Source: Lachnospiraceae bacterium
Lineage (GTDB): Bacteria; Bacillota; Clostridia; Lachnospirales; Lachnospiraceae
Assembly: GCA_910576385.1 (NCBI GenBank)
Contig: CAJTIR010000001.1
Coordinates: 124,001 to 188,000 of the forward strand
DNA: 64,000 nt
Direction: 5' to 3'
Positions 7,643 through 16,885 of this stretch are shown piece by piece. The notes below the pieces were generated by a model that was not told where the DNA came from, ran no database searches, and worked only from the letters and a program-made list of their open reading frames with translations. Positions within the stretch are counted from its first letter, which is position 1. Each line of letters begins with the position of its first letter. The position numbers were made by a program, and so were the translations under genes.

Positions 7643-8986
7643 ATGAATAGAGATTTGACAAATGGCCCAGTGATGCGATCTATGCTGGGATTTGCTGTCC
7701 CCATGATTTTAGGAAATTTGCTGCAGCAGTGTTATAATATTGCAGATACCTTGATTGTGGGGCGTTTTCTTGGAAGTAATGCTTTGGCCGCAGTGGGTTC
7801 GGCGTTTACTTTGATGACATTTTTAACTTCAATTTTATTGGGGCTTTGTATGGGCAGCGGAGCTGTGTTTTCCATACGATTTGGCCAGCGGGATGAGGCA
7901 GGATTACGGGAAAGTATCTCTGCTTCTTTTGTGTTGATTGCCGGTCTGACTTTATTTCTCAACTGTTTGGCCTTTGTATGTCTGGATGGAATACGCATTT
8001 TTCTTCAGGTGCCAGCGGAGGTATGGAGCTTAATGCGCGGCTATCTTCTGGTTATTTTCTGCGGTATTACAGCTACTTTTTTATATAATTATTTCGCCTC
8101 TTTTCTGCGTGCGTTGGGTAATTCATTGATTCCGCTGGTCTTTCTGGCTATTTCCTCCGTGCTGAATATTATTTTGGATTTGTGGTTTGTGCTAGGTCTT
8201 GGCCGCGGGGTACAGGGCGCGGCGGAGGCAACGGTAATTTCCCAATATGTCTCTGGAATTGGAATCACTGTCTATGCTCTGGCCAAATGTCCGCAGTTTC
8301 GAGGCATTCATCGCCAGTGTAAGATCCGTTTCGCTTGTATTAAGGAAATCACAAGTTTTTCGATTTTGACTTGTGTGCAGCAGTCTGTAATGAATTTAGG
8401 AATTCTGATGGTTCAAGGATTGGTCAACAGTTTTGGAGCCACTGTGATGGCGGCCTTTGCAGCGGCAGTGAAGATTGATGCTTTTGCGTATATGCCAGTT
8501 CAGGATTTCGGCAATGCTTTTTCTACTTTTATAGCACAAAATTATGGAGCCCAAAAAGAGGAGCGCATTCGTCAGGGATTAAAAGGGGCAGTGATGACGG
8601 CAGTCGCTTTTTGTATCGTGATATCTGCGGCAGTGTGTCTGTTTGCAGGCCCTTTGATGGAGTTGTTTGTGGAATCCGGGGAAACTGAGATTATTCAGGA
8701 AGGGATTCGCTATCTGCATTTAGAAGGTGTGTTTTACTGTGGAATTGGTTGTCTGTTTCTGTTGTATGGCTTGTATCGGGCTCTAGGAAAGCCCGGGATG
8801 TCAGTTGTGCTTACTGTAATTTCTCTGGGAGTTCGAGTGGTACTTGCCTATCTTCTCTCAGCAGTGCCAGCGTTTGGGGTAGCTGGGATTTGGTGGGCGA
8901 TTCCGATTGGCTGGTTTTTGGCGGATTTGGCGGGCATTTTTTACTATATTCGTCATAGGGGGCAGTTGTTTTCCTGGAGCAATTAG
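7643..8986 (+). CDS. MATE-family multidrug/cation exporter
   Basis: A 447-residue integral membrane protein with about 12 hydrophobic spans in two similar halves (NGPVMRSMLGFAVPMILGNLLQQCYNIADTLIVGRFLG opens the first; FSILTCVQQSVMNLGILMVQGLVNSFGATVMAAF opens the second). It is typical of Na+- or H+-coupled export of drugs or metabolites. The ribosome site is weak (GGTGTGAGA). It starts 12 bases after the end of the extended LytTR frame, so the two may be one transcript. Substrate unknown. Confidence 0.93.
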   Translation: MNRDLTNGPVMRSMLGFAVPMILGNLLQQCYNIADTLIVGRFLGSNALAAVGSAFTLMTFLTSILLGLCMGSGAVFSIRFGQRDEAGLRESISASFVLIAGLTLFLNCLAFVCLDGIRIFLQVPAEVWSLMRGYLLVIFCGITATFLYNYFASFLRALGNSLIPLVFLAISSVLNIILDLWFVLGLGRGVQGAAEATVISQYVSGIGITVYALAKCPQFRGIHRQCKIRFACIKEITSFSILTCVQQSVMNLGILMVQGLVNSFGATVMAAFAAAVKIDAFAYMPVQDFGNAFSTFIAQNYGAQKEERIRQGLKGAVMTAVAFCIVISAAVCLFAGPLMELFVESGETEIIQEGIRYLHLEGVFYCGIGCLFLLYGLYRALGKPGMSVVLTVISLGVRVVLAYLLSAVPAFGVAGIWWAIPIGWFLADLAGIFYYIRHRGQLFSWSN

Positions 8987-9035
8987 GTTACAATGAAAAT
9001 AGTGTAATCAAGAGCAAAATAGGAGGAAATCTCGA

Positions 9036-10349
9036 ATGGAATATGCAGCTAAAGTAGAAGAAATAATCAATGCATTTTCGCCGGAACCTTTAAAGGGGGA
9101 GCAGATGCAGCGATTTTATTATAGTGATACAATGGAATATCGTATGAGTGATAAATATAGTTCTCCAATGGAGGATATTTTTGATATTTGCCGTCAGCCA
9201 GGAGATCACAATGCATTTTTACTGTTAGGCCATAGAGGATGTGGAAAAAGCACGGAGTTAAACCGGATGTCAGAGGCGTTCCGTACAAAAGGCTATCAGG
9301 TAAAAACAATCGCCTGCAGTATGGATTTGGATTTGTTTAACATTGTATATTCGGATCTGTTTATTCTGATGGGAGAGGCGCTGCTTAAAATAGCGGAGGA
9401 GTTAGAATGCAGTATTGACCAAGATATCCTTACAGATATCATGGAGTTTTGGGAGGAAGGAACAGAAATCAAGTCATCCCAAAAACTGCAGGCATTATCT
9501 TTAGAAACAGGAGTGTCAGCAGAGACGCCAAAATTTTTAAAAAAAGTATTAAAAGCATTTGCCAAGATCAAGGCAGATTTAAAATTTAATGAGGAGATCC
9601 GCACAGAATACCGCAAAAAGATTAGTGTCCGTTCCAGTGAATGGATTCAGATGTTAAGCCATGTATCACAGCAGATATCCCAAAAAACGGCGGGAAAGCG
9701 TCCAATTGTTATTTTTGAAGATTTGGATAAATTAAACCCGGAGGACGCCTGGAAGATTTTTTATAATTATGCGGCGATTCTCTCTGGGATGCCATTTCCA
9801 GTGATCTATACATTTCCGATTGGTTTGTCCTATGACCCAAGATTTTCAGTGATGGAAAGTTATTTTATCACCAAAACGTTACCAATGATTAAAATAGAAA
9901 CAATAGACGGACAGAGCTTTGATGATGGGATTGAGGTGATAGAAAAGATTGTAGAGAAGCGTGCGGACTTGAATTTATTTGAGAGCGGTGTACTTAAAAG
10001 TTTGATAAAATATACAGGCGGTTCTCTGCGGGATTTATTTCAGGCGATCAACGCCGCTGCAAAACGGGCAGAGCGCAGAGGAAGCCATACTATTTGCGAG
10101 GAGGATGCTGAGCGTGCGCTGGAAGAGCTGAAGACTTCTCTGACCAGGCGTATCGAGAAAAAAGACTATGATTTTTTGATAAATATTTACCGAGGGAATA
10201 AGGAATTGATTGAGGATAAGGAGATGCTGCTGAAAATGCTGCAGGCGTCGGTAGTGCTTGAGTATAATGGAAAACGTTGGCACAACATACATCCTCTGAT
10301 CGCAAAGTTTTTGGGAGAACAGGGGTTGATTACAAATGTCGGAGCGTAA
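9036..10349 (+). CDS. AAA/STAND-like P-loop ATPase (module with TPR gene)
   Basis: A 437-residue cytosolic NTPase. Walker A is GHRGCGKST at residues 65-73 and Walker B is IVIFEDLD at about 224-231. Between them is a helical, charged insert (about 100-215). A sensor-2-like GGSLRDLF at about 328-335 and a winged-helix-like C-terminal domain (about 365-437, ending HPLIAKFLGEQG) give an ORC/Cdc6 or STAND-type layout. GGAGG lies nine bases before the ATG. The last 14 bases overlap the start of the TPR gene, so the two proteins are almost certainly made together. Similar ATPase plus repeat-protein pairs occur in bacterial immune (NLR-like) systems; that role is inferred here. It is not one of the replication or protease AAA proteins. 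Confidence 0.8.
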   Translation: MEYAAKVEEIINAFSPEPLKGEQMQRFYYSDTMEYRMSDKYSSPMEDIFDICRQPGDHNAFLLLGHRGCGKSTELNRMSEAFRTKGYQVKTIACSMDLDLFNIVYSDLFILMGEALLKIAEELECSIDQDILTDIMEFWEEGTEIKSSQKLQALSLETGVSAETPKFLKKVLKAFAKIKADLKFNEEIRTEYRKKISVRSSEWIQMLSHVSQQISQKTAGKRPIVIFEDLDKLNPEDAWKIFYNYAAILSGMPFPVIYTFPIGLSYDPRFSVMESYFITKTLPMIKIETIDGQSFDDGIEVIEKIVEKRADLNLFESGVLKSLIKYTGGSLRDLFQAINAAAKRAERRGSHTICEEDAERALEELKTSLTRRIEKKDYDFLINIYRGNKELIEDKEMLLKMLQASVVLEYNGKRWHNIHPLIAKFLGEQGLITNVGA

Positions 10350-12045
10350 CCAGGAAGGCTATCAGAGTTTAGGGTGGATTATCAACAAGTCAGAATGCGG
10401 ACTGTATATAGCAGTGGCTGAGGAAGCCATACAAAGAGAGATTGTTGAGGTATACCGAAGAGGCGCAGTGGGAGTATATGACTATCGGAGAAATCCTGGT
10501 CAATACTCCTTTCAAGTTCTGCAGCAATGGATTGCCCAGAGGCCAGAGCTACAGACCTTTTTGATTGTCAATTTTCAATTTGCTATTCGGAGCGAGGAAG
10601 ATTTAAAGCGCCTTAATTTCAGCAGAGATATGTTGGCAGGATTGGAGAAAAATTTGATTTTTCTGACAACTGCCTATGGAGATGACCAACTTGCAGGCAG
10701 TGCATATGATTTCTATTCTTTTGTAAAAATGCGGATCTTGTTTCATACTGATAGAGAAGACCAGCAGTGGGCAGATTTACTTCCTTCTAATACAGAAAAT
10801 CAATCTATTGAGCGAGAAACATTAAATCCAGAGAAATCAAAACAAATGCTGGAGGAGAGCAGGCGTTTGTTGGAACAGGCACAGGAAGCGGGAGACAAGG
10901 TAGAATATCAGCACAGTGAAAGGCTCTTATTAAAGGCAAAAGAAATCCGTGAAAAGCTTCTGGGAGCAGAGCATTTGGAGATGACAGAGATTTATTTAAA
11001 GTTGTCAGAAATTTATGAGAGACTGGGAAAATATAGGGAGGCAGAAAATTATTGTCTGCAAATGCTAAAAATATCGGAAGAGATTTTGGGGGAGGAACAT
11101 CCTGATACTGTGGACGGTTACAACCAGTTGGCTGTCATATGTGAACGTCAGGGAAAATATCAGGAAGCGGAAAATTTGAGTAAAAAAGCATTGAATATCA
11201 GTGAAAAAATATTTGGAGAGAATCACCCCTGTACGGCGGTTAGTTATAATAATTTAGGTGTTATCTATGTAGATCAGGGAAAATACCAGGAAGCAGAGCA
11301 GCTATATAAAAGGGTGCTGAATATCAGTGAAAAAATATTTGGAGAAGAACACGCAAATATATCTACGGTTTATAATAATTTAGCTGAATTGTATAGAAAT
11401 AGGGGAGAATATCAGAAGGCAGAGGAATTATATCAAAAGGCGTTGTGTATCAGTAAGAAAATATTAGGGGAAAATGATTCTGAAACTGCGATTAGCTATA
11501 GTAATTTAGCTGGTATTTATACAGTACAAAAAGAATATCAGAAAGCAGAGAGATTGTATCAAAGAGATTTGCATATTTGTCAGAAAGTACTGGGAGAAGA
11601 ACATCCAGATACAGCAAGTAGTTATAATAATTTAGCTAAAATATATATGATGCAGGGAAAAACTAAGAAAGCAGAAGCATTGCATAAAAAGGTAATTGTG
11701 ATTAATGAAAAAGTATTAGGAATAGAACATCCGCATACAGCGTCTGCGTATGGGAATTTGGCTTATGTCTATGAAAAGCAGGGAAAATATCAAGAAGCAG
11801 AACAGCTATATAAAAAAGCATTAGCAATAGATCAAAAAGTATTAGGAGAAGAGCATCCCGACACAGCAGATGCATATAGAAATTTAGCATATATCTACGA
11901 AAAGCAGAAAAAATACCAAGAAGCAGAAGAACTATATAGAAAAGCATTAGCAATAGATCAAAAAGTATTAGGAAAGGAACATCCTGATACAAAAGCAATT
12001 GAGGAGAGGTTGGCAGATTTGTATGAAAATTATAAATTAGAATAG
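10336..12045 (+). CDS. TPR repeat protein with novel N-terminal domain
   Basis: A 569-residue cytosolic protein. Residues 1-150 form an alpha/beta domain without a P-loop (GLYIAVAEEAIQREIVEVY, TFLIVNFQFAIRS, LNFSRDMLAGLEKNLIFLTT, YDFYSFVKMRILF). The last two segments match the pattern 'LN..RD.L......' plus 'DfwSf...' seen between NTPase and repeat domains of STAND proteins (from memory). A helical linker (about 160-215) leads into eight 42-residue kinesin-light-chain-type TPRs (consensus HPDTA..Y.NLA.IYE.QGKYQEAE.LY.KAL.I..KVLGEE) and a half repeat. Repeats 7 and 8 are nearly identical at the DNA level (about 11760-11990), a sign of recent repeat gain and so of a variable ligand-binding array. 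The start overlaps the ATPase gene by 14 bases. Confidence 0.8.
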   Translation: MSERNQEGYQSLGWIINKSECGLYIAVAEEAIQREIVEVYRRGAVGVYDYRRNPGQYSFQVLQQWIAQRPELQTFLIVNFQFAIRSEEDLKRLNFSRDMLAGLEKNLIFLTTAYGDDQLAGSAYDFYSFVKMRILFHTDREDQQWADLLPSNTENQSIERETLNPEKSKQMLEESRRLLEQAQEAGDKVEYQHSERLLLKAKEIREKLLGAEHLEMTEIYLKLSEIYERLGKYREAENYCLQMLKISEEILGEEHPDTVDGYNQLAVICERQGKYQEAENLSKKALNISEKIFGENHPCTAVSYNNLGVIYVDQGKYQEAEQLYKRVLNISEKIFGEEHANISTVYNNLAELYRNRGEYQKAEELYQKALCISKKILGENDSETAISYSNLAGIYTVQKEYQKAERLYQRDLHICQKVLGEEHPDTASSYNNLAKIYMMQGKTKKAEALHKKVIVINEKVLGIEHPHTASAYGNLAYVYEKQGKYQEAEQLYKKALAIDQKVLGEEHPDTADAYRNLAYIYEKQKKYQEAEELYRKALAIDQKVLGKEHPDTKAIEERLADLYENYKLE

Positions 12046-12080
12046 ATATAATTGTAACATAAGTTTTATGTTCTAAATAG

Positions 12081-12206
12081 GTTGATATGTGTTATCAAGA
12101 GCTTGCAAAGTCGATAAGGCATTTGAAAGAAATATAAGGAGATTGAAACCGCATGAGCAAGGCAATGGAGGAGAGATTTTCATTGGAATCCCTTCTATGG
12201 AAGTAA
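12081..12206 (+). pseudogene. Remnant of Rpn-family nuclease/transposase tail
   Basis: In one frame the DNA reads VDMCYQELAKSIRHLKEI, stop, GD, stop, NRMSKAMEERF and then SLESLLWK, stop. The spacing CYxxLAxxxRxLKE...MxKxMEE is that of the C-terminal end of Rpn/PD-(D/E)XK 'putative transposase' proteins common in Lachnospiraceae. Two in-frame stops show decay. The match is from memory of the pattern. Alternatively the last 17 codons, with AGGAG ten bases upstream of 12153, could be a small ORF. Confidence 0.35.
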
Positions 12207-12235
12207 ATTTGTTATACTAACCACCCATAGAAGGG
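12190..12235. terminator. Inverted repeat between convergent genes
   Basis: CCCTTCTATGG pairs perfectly with CCATAGAAGGG over a 24-base loop, between the TPR gene and the convergent acidic-protein gene. No T-run follows on either strand, so it may work as a Rho-independent terminator only weakly. Confidence 0.4.
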
Positions 12236-12251
12236 GCTCCGCTTAAATCAA

Positions 12252-12653
12252 TTAGGCATTTACATCTAATGCCGCTATTATTTCGTCATTTTGATCAATT
12301 TTCAAATCAATTTCAAACACAAAATCTAGTCTTTCTCCTGAATTTGTCGGAAAATATGTCACAGAAGAAGTATTGTCTGCCCATAATTTAATCTCTTCTA
12401 AACAAGATTCGTCAAAATGGTCAACGACAAATGATCTTTGTTCATCTTCCTCCCACATGGCCAATTGTTCTTCTAGCCATTGCCCAAATCCCAAACAGGC
12501 GGACTCAGGTGTTTCTTCTAAGTCAAGCCAGGAACTCCAATTTAAATCTATTTTGGCCAAAGATGCAAGTGCAGTATATTTTTTGTCAGCAATAGCATTT
12601 ACAATTTGTTTGATCAATTCTGTTGCCTTTTCAATAAATTCTTTTTCTGTCAT
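12252..12653 (-). CDS. Small acidic orphan protein (immunity-protein-like)
   Basis: A 133-residue, strongly acidic soluble protein (many Glu/Asp, Trp-rich centre: LNWSSWLDLEETPES, QWLEEQLAMWEEDEQR). GGAGG lies 12 bases before the ATG. There is no signal peptide or membrane span and no catalytic motif. Small acidic orphan genes of this type are often immunity proteins from polymorphic-toxin loci, but no toxin gene is present here, so this is only a possibility. It lies convergent to the ATPase/TPR module and directly downstream of pflA on the same strand (78 bases apart). Confidence 0.6.
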   Translation of the reverse strand: MTEKEFIEKATELIKQIVNAIADKKYTALASLAKIDLNWSSWLDLEETPESACLGFGQWLEEQLAMWEEDEQRSFVVDHFDESCLEEIKLWADNTSSVTYFPTNSGERLDFVFEIDLKIDQNDEIIAALDVNA

Positions 12654-12731
12654 TTCGATCTATTCCTCCATTATCAGTTTAACTCCCGTTTGTTTCAGGG
12701 GATGATACCATGTTAAGTGATTGAGATCGTA

Positions 12732-13604
12732 TTATAATAATTTTTGATAACCAGTATAGGAATCTGTGTGCAGCAGTTGATTGGCCAAGGTAAGCTGTTC
12801 TTTTGTGGGGGGATTAATATCTTCCAGCGGATAAGGGATGCCAAGCGCTTTCCACTTAGGAACGCCGTGCGTGTGATAGGGAAGTACCTCCAAGCGCTCG
12901 ACATTTTTTAAAGAACTTACAAAATGATCAAGGCGGGAGAGGTATTCTAAAGAATCATTGATTCCAGGTACCAGTACATGGCGAATCCATATGGGTTTAC
13001 CAATCTCGGATAAATGTTGAGCCAAATCTAAAATATTTTCATTGCTGTGTCCGGTCAGCTTTTGGTGGCATTTGGGGTCTATATGTTTCAGATCAAGAAG
13101 TATTAAGTCCGTGTATTTCATAAGCTGTTCAAATTTCCCCCAAAATGGCTGCTGACGGGTAAACGGATGGCCAGAAGTATCAAGTGCAGTGTGTACTTGT
13201 TCGGATTTGGCAAGACGGAAAAACTCGGTTAAAAAGTCGATCTGCAGCAGAGGTTCCCCGCCGCTTACTGTGATACCACCGCCATTTTTCCAGTAACTGC
13301 GGTAGCGTTTAGCCAGTGAATAAAGCTCCTGCGGGGTGTAGAAGGTGTAAGAGCTGCATTTTCCATCGTTGGCATATTTTGGGATTTGGGGAGATAGATT
13401 GTCTGTCCCTGTATCATGAGATGTTATAGGATTTTGTGGATCATTTGGGAGCTGCCAAGTGTCTGGATTATGGCAGAACTGACAGCGCATCGGACAACCT
13501 TGAAAAAATATCAGGAAACGGACGCCGGGACCATCCACAGCCCCAAAACTTTCCGTAGAATGAACAGCCCCCAGAAGGGGGCTGTCTGTACTATACATTC
13601 TCAT
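12732..13604 (-). CDS. pflA: Pyruvate formate-lyase activating enzyme
   Basis: A radical-SAM protein that installs the glycyl radical on PFL. The cluster motif CPMRCQFC sits in [18 protein letters not shown], preceded by the usual [13 protein letters not shown], with the SAM-binding GGEPLLQ further on. It overlaps the end of pflB, as is common, so it is translationally coupled. The exact start is unclear: ATGs at 13625, 13604 and 13598 are possible and none has a good ribosome site; I take 13604. A linker of about 50 residues between the cluster loop and the TFYTPQELY region is longer than in E. coli PflA. A nine-bp perfect hairpin (13564-13585) lies in the first codons. Confidence 0.92.
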   Translation of the reverse strand: MRMYSTDSPLLGAVHSTESFGAVDGPGVRFLIFFQGCPMRCQFCHNPDTWQLPNDPQNPITSHDTGTDNLSPQIPKYANDGKCSSYTFYTPQELYSLAKRYRSYWKNGGGITVSGGEPLLQIDFLTEFFRLAKSEQVHTALDTSGHPFTRQQPFWGKFEQLMKYTDLILLDLKHIDPKCHQKLTGHSNENILDLAQHLSEIGKPIWIRHVLVPGINDSLEYLSRLDHFVSSLKNVERLEVLPYHTHGVPKWKALGIPYPLEDINPPTKEQLTLANQLLHTDSYTGYQKLL

Positions 13605-15843
13605 GACAGGAACGTGCGATAACATCTAATTGCTGTTCCCTAGTCAGATCAATAAATTTTACGGCATAGCCAGATACACGGATTGTAAAGTTTGCATACT
13701 CTGGTTTTTCTGGGTGTTCCATAGCATCCTTGAGTTTGTCAATGCCAAAAATATTTACATTCAAATGGTGTGCGCCCTGATTAAAGTAGCCATCCAGGAT
13801 ATTGACCAGGTTTTCCACACGCTCGGCTTTGTTGTGGCCGATTGCGTCTGGGTGGATGGTCTGAGTGTTGGAGATTCCATCCAGTGCATACTCATAGGGC
13901 AGTTTGGCTACAGAATTTAAGGAAGCCAAAAGACCATTTTGTTCTGCACCATAGCTGGGATTTGCCCCAGGAGATAAAGGTTCACCTGCGGGTCTTCCAT
14001 CCGGCAGCGCTCCTGTTGCTTTGCCATATACCACATTAGAGGTTATGGTGAGAATAGAAGTAGTAGGTTCCGAATCTCGGTAAGTGTGGAATTTTCTCAG
14101 TTTTCCCATAAAGGTTTTTAACAGCCATACCGCGATATCATCTGCACGGTCGTCATCATTGCCATAGCGCGGAAAATCGCCCTCGGTCTCATAGTCGACG
14201 GCAAGTCCGGTATCATCGCGAATCACCTTAACCTTGGCATAGCGAATAGCAGACAGGGAATCTACCACATGAGAGAAACCTGCAATTCCAGTGGCGAAGG
14301 TGCGTCGCACATCAGTGTCAATCAAAGCCATCTCTGCACTCTCATAATAATATTTGTCGTGCATATATTGAATCAGATTTAAGGTGTTGACATATAATTC
14401 TGCCAACCAATCCATCATAGCATCATATTTTTCCATCACCTCATCATAGTCCAGATATTCGGAGATAATGGGGGCATATGCCGGCGCCACCTGTTCCTTA
14501 TAGCGTTCATCAATACCACCATTGATCGCATAGAGAAGGCATTTAGCCAGATTCGCCCGAGCGCCAAAAAACTGCATTTCTTTTCCAGTCTGTGTTGCAG
14601 ATACACAACAGCAGACAGCATAATCATCGCCCCAAACTGGGCGCATCACATCATCATTCTCATATTGAATGGAGCTGGTTTCAATGGAAATATGGGCAGC
14701 ATATTTCTTGAAAGCTTCTGGCAGTCTGGAAGAATATAAAACGGTAAGATTTGGTTCCGGGGAAGGTCCCATATTTTCTAAGGTATGTAGGAAACGGAAA
14801 CAAGTTTTTGTGACCATATGGCGTCCATCCTGCCCAATACCTGCAATATCCAGAGTTGCCCAGACAGGGTCGCCGGAAAACAGTTCATTATAGGAGGGGA
14901 TGCGGGCAAATTTAACCATACGGAATTTCATCACCATATGGTCAACCAGTTCCTGTGCCTCCTGTTCGGTGAGGATGCCGTTGTCTAAATCTCTCTGGAT
15001 ATAAATGTCCAGGAAAGTAGAAATACGGCCGACACTCATAGCGGCGCCGTTTTGAGTTTTTATGGCGGCAAGATAACCAAAATAGAGCCATTGAACAGCC
15101 TCTTTTGCACTTTGGGCAGGATTGGAGATATCAAAACCGTAACTTTCTGCCATAAGTTTCATATCTTTTAAGGATTGGATCTGCATGGCCAGTTCTTCGC
15201 GTTGCCGGATTACATCATCGGTCATAATGCCATGTCCACAACAGGAAAGATCACGTTTTTTTTCTTGAATCAAAAAATCAATACCATAGAGAGCTACCCG
15301 GCGGTAATCGCCGACAATGCGTCCCCGTCCGTAAGTGTCTGGCAGTCCAGTAATAATTTTGACATGCCTGGCCTGCTTCATCTCTGGGGTATAGGCGTCA
15401 AATACAGCTTGATTGTGCGTTCTGTGATATTCAGTAAAAATTTTATGGAGTTCCGGTGAGGGTTTATAGCCATAAGTTTGGCAGGATTGTTCAGCCATCT
15501 TAATGCCGCCAAAAGGCATAAATGCACGTTTTAGAGGTTTGTCAGTCTGAAGTCCGACAACCTGTTCCAACTCCTTATGTTCTTCGCTGATATAGCCAGG
15601 CCTGTGAGAAATTAAAGTGGAGACTACATCCGTATCCATATCCAGGACGCCGCCTTTTTTGCGTTCTTCTTTCTGTAAATTCTGCAGAATTTCCCAGAGC
15701 TTATTGGTGGCCTCTGTAGGTTTTTCCAGAAAGGATTCATCACCATCATAAGGGGTATAATTGCATTGGATAAAGTCTCTGGTGTTTACTTCTTCTCTCC
15801 AAAGCCTGCCTTGAAACCCATTCCATTCATCTCTTTGATTCAT
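13591..15843 (-). CDS. pflB: Formate acetyltransferase (pyruvate formate-lyase)
   Basis: A 750-residue glycyl-radical enzyme that converts pyruvate and CoA to acetyl-CoA and formate in anaerobic fermentation. The thiyl-radical cysteines are in [13 protein letters not shown] (Cys412 and Cys413 align with the usual CC pair; Cys411 is an extra one). The radical glycine is G725 in RVSGYAVKF. Full length for the family. GAGGAGG lies eight bases before the ATG. Its acetyl-CoA product can feed the thiolase at the other end of the window, and its activator overlaps the 3' end. Confidence 0.97.
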   Translation of the reverse strand: MNQRDEWNGFQGRLWREEVNTRDFIQCNYTPYDGDESFLEKPTEATNKLWEILQNLQKEERKKGGVLDMDTDVVSTLISHRPGYISEEHKELEQVVGLQTDKPLKRAFMPFGGIKMAEQSCQTYGYKPSPELHKIFTEYHRTHNQAVFDAYTPEMKQARHVKIITGLPDTYGRGRIVGDYRRVALYGIDFLIQEKKRDLSCCGHGIMTDDVIRQREELAMQIQSLKDMKLMAESYGFDISNPAQSAKEAVQWLYFGYLAAIKTQNGAAMSVGRISTFLDIYIQRDLDNGILTEQEAQELVDHMVMKFRMVKFARIPSYNELFSGDPVWATLDIAGIGQDGRHMVTKTCFRFLHTLENMGPSPEPNLTVLYSSRLPEAFKKYAAHISIETSSIQYENDDVMRPVWGDDYAVCCCVSATQTGKEMQFFGARANLAKCLLYAINGGIDERYKEQVAPAYAPIISEYLDYDEVMEKYDAMMDWLAELYVNTLNLIQYMHDKYYYESAEMALIDTDVRRTFATGIAGFSHVVDSLSAIRYAKVKVIRDDTGLAVDYETEGDFPRYGNDDDRADDIAVWLLKTFMGKLRKFHTYRDSEPTTSILTITSNVVYGKATGALPDGRPAGEPLSPGANPSYGAEQNGLLASLNSVAKLPYEYALDGISNTQTIHPDAIGHNKAERVENLVNILDGYFNQGAHHLNVNIFGIDKLKDAMEHPEKPEYANFTIRVSGYAVKFIDLTREQQLDVIARSCHENV

Positions 15844-15923
15844 AAATAGTCCTCCTCTTATCAGTTAATGAAATTTGCCCATAAGAAAAAGCGGACAAGT
15901 ACGCATATTAATATGCTCATTTT

Positions 15924-16060
15924 TGCTGCAGTACCCTCGCTTCGCTGGGTTGCTAAGTGCCAGTGGCACTTGTTAAGCAACGACCGAAACAAAGTGAAGA
16001 GAAACCCTGCGATCATTATTTTTTATCTTATAGAAATCCAAAGAAATTTCCTATAAGATA
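15924..16060 (+). repeat. Cloverleaf-type dispersed repeat, copy 2
   Basis: The most complete copy. It has CTGCAGTACCCTCGCTTCGC, GGGTTGCTAAG, the palindrome GTGCCAGTGGCAC, TTAAGCAACGACCGAAAC, then AAACCCTGCG, an AT-rich tail and a terminal stem (TATCTTATAG with CTATAAGATA). Arms CGCAG/CTGCG and TTGCT/AGCAA allow a multi-branched fold. It occupies the upstream region of pflB. Confidence 0.7.
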
Positions 16061-16090
16061 AAAAACCGGAAGACAACTGCCTTCCGGTTT
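16061..16090 (-). terminator. Terminator of tRNA-Arg
   Basis: On the minus strand ACCGGAAG pairs with CTTCCGGT, followed by a T run. It lies directly downstream of the tRNA. Confidence 0.75.
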
Positions 16091-16095
16091 CGTTA

Positions 16096-16169
16096 CGTGC
16101 GTGAGAAGATTCGAACTCCCGACACCTTGGTCCGTAGCCAAGTGCTCTATCCAGCTGAGCTACACACAC
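16096..16169 (-). tRNA. tRNA-Arg (ACG)
   Basis: A 74-nt cloverleaf. Acceptor GTGTGTG pairs with CACGCAC (one G-T), the D arm is GCTCAGCTGGATAGAGC, and the anticodon stem CTTGG/CCAAG has loop CTACGGA, giving anticodon ACG (read as ICG). The T loop TTCGAAT is normal. CCA is not encoded. The discriminator base is G. Confidence 0.93.
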
Positions 16170-16388
16170 ATAATTCATAAATGTTCTTGCTGAACGACCT
16201 TTATATTACATTAGTTTTGGTGATTTGTCAATAGATTTTTTGGAAAAAAATCAGGAAATTATGATGAAAAATTTCAAAGAGTATGATAGAATATGTTTTA
16301 GATGTTTTTGGGTAAAGGAAAGCCTATGGATATTAATGTCTGAATTGGGAGAGAAATATGCTCATCGTATAGACAGTTAGGAGAACCT

Positions 16389-16865
16389 ATGACAAGGCAG
16401 GAGTTTTTACAAGAATTACAGTTTGCACTGCAAGGGCAGTTAAGCCAAACAGCAGTCAATGAAAATATTAGGTATTATGACAATTACATTATCGAAGAGA
16501 TGCAAAGAGGCAGCAGTGAGGAAGAAGTAATAGAACGATTAGGAAATCCAAGGCTGATTGCAAAGACACTGATTGATACTAGAGAGCAGTTTGGAAGAAC
16601 TGCTGAGGGTGGATTTCAGTCAGAAAGTTATAGAAATGAGGAATCTGGCGGCGGGTTCCATGCAGATTACTCGCAGGACAGAGGATGGGATATCAGAGTG
16701 GGCGGCTTCAAGCTTAATTCCTGGTATGGAAAACTTTTGATGGTTGCAGCGGCAGTTCTGGTTATTGTAGTAGTGGCAAATGTGGTGGCGTTTTTATTGC
16801 CAATATTGGTGCCAATTATAGTGATATTGCTGATATGTTCCTTGTTTTTTGGGAGCAGACGATAA
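16389..16865 (+). CDS. DUF1700/HAAS-domain membrane protein
   Basis: A 158-residue protein. The N-terminal ~65 residues (MTRQEFLQELQFAL, YYDNYIIEEMQRG, EEEVIERLGNPRLIAKTLI) are the HAAS/DUF1700 helical domain. A Gly/Ser-rich linker follows, and the C-terminal ~45 residues are a very hydrophobic one- or two-span membrane anchor (WYGKLLMVAAAVLVIVVVAN...). HAAS proteins usually pair with a PadR-type regulator, but here the partner 20 bases downstream is the large cNMP-domain-like protein. AGGAG precedes the ATG by seven bases. Confidence 0.8.
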   Translation: MTRQEFLQELQFALQGQLSQTAVNENIRYYDNYIIEEMQRGSSEEEVIERLGNPRLIAKTLIDTREQFGRTAEGGFQSESYRNEESGGGFHADYSQDRGWDIRVGGFKLNSWYGKLLMVAAAVLVIVVVANVVAFLLPILVPIIVILLICSLFFGSRR

Positions 16866-16885
16866 ATGCAGCGTAGGAGGGACGT

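Noticed and set aside
16096-16169. tRNA-Arg as an integration site for a mobile island
   Set aside because: No integrase gene and no second copy of the tRNA 3' end in the window.
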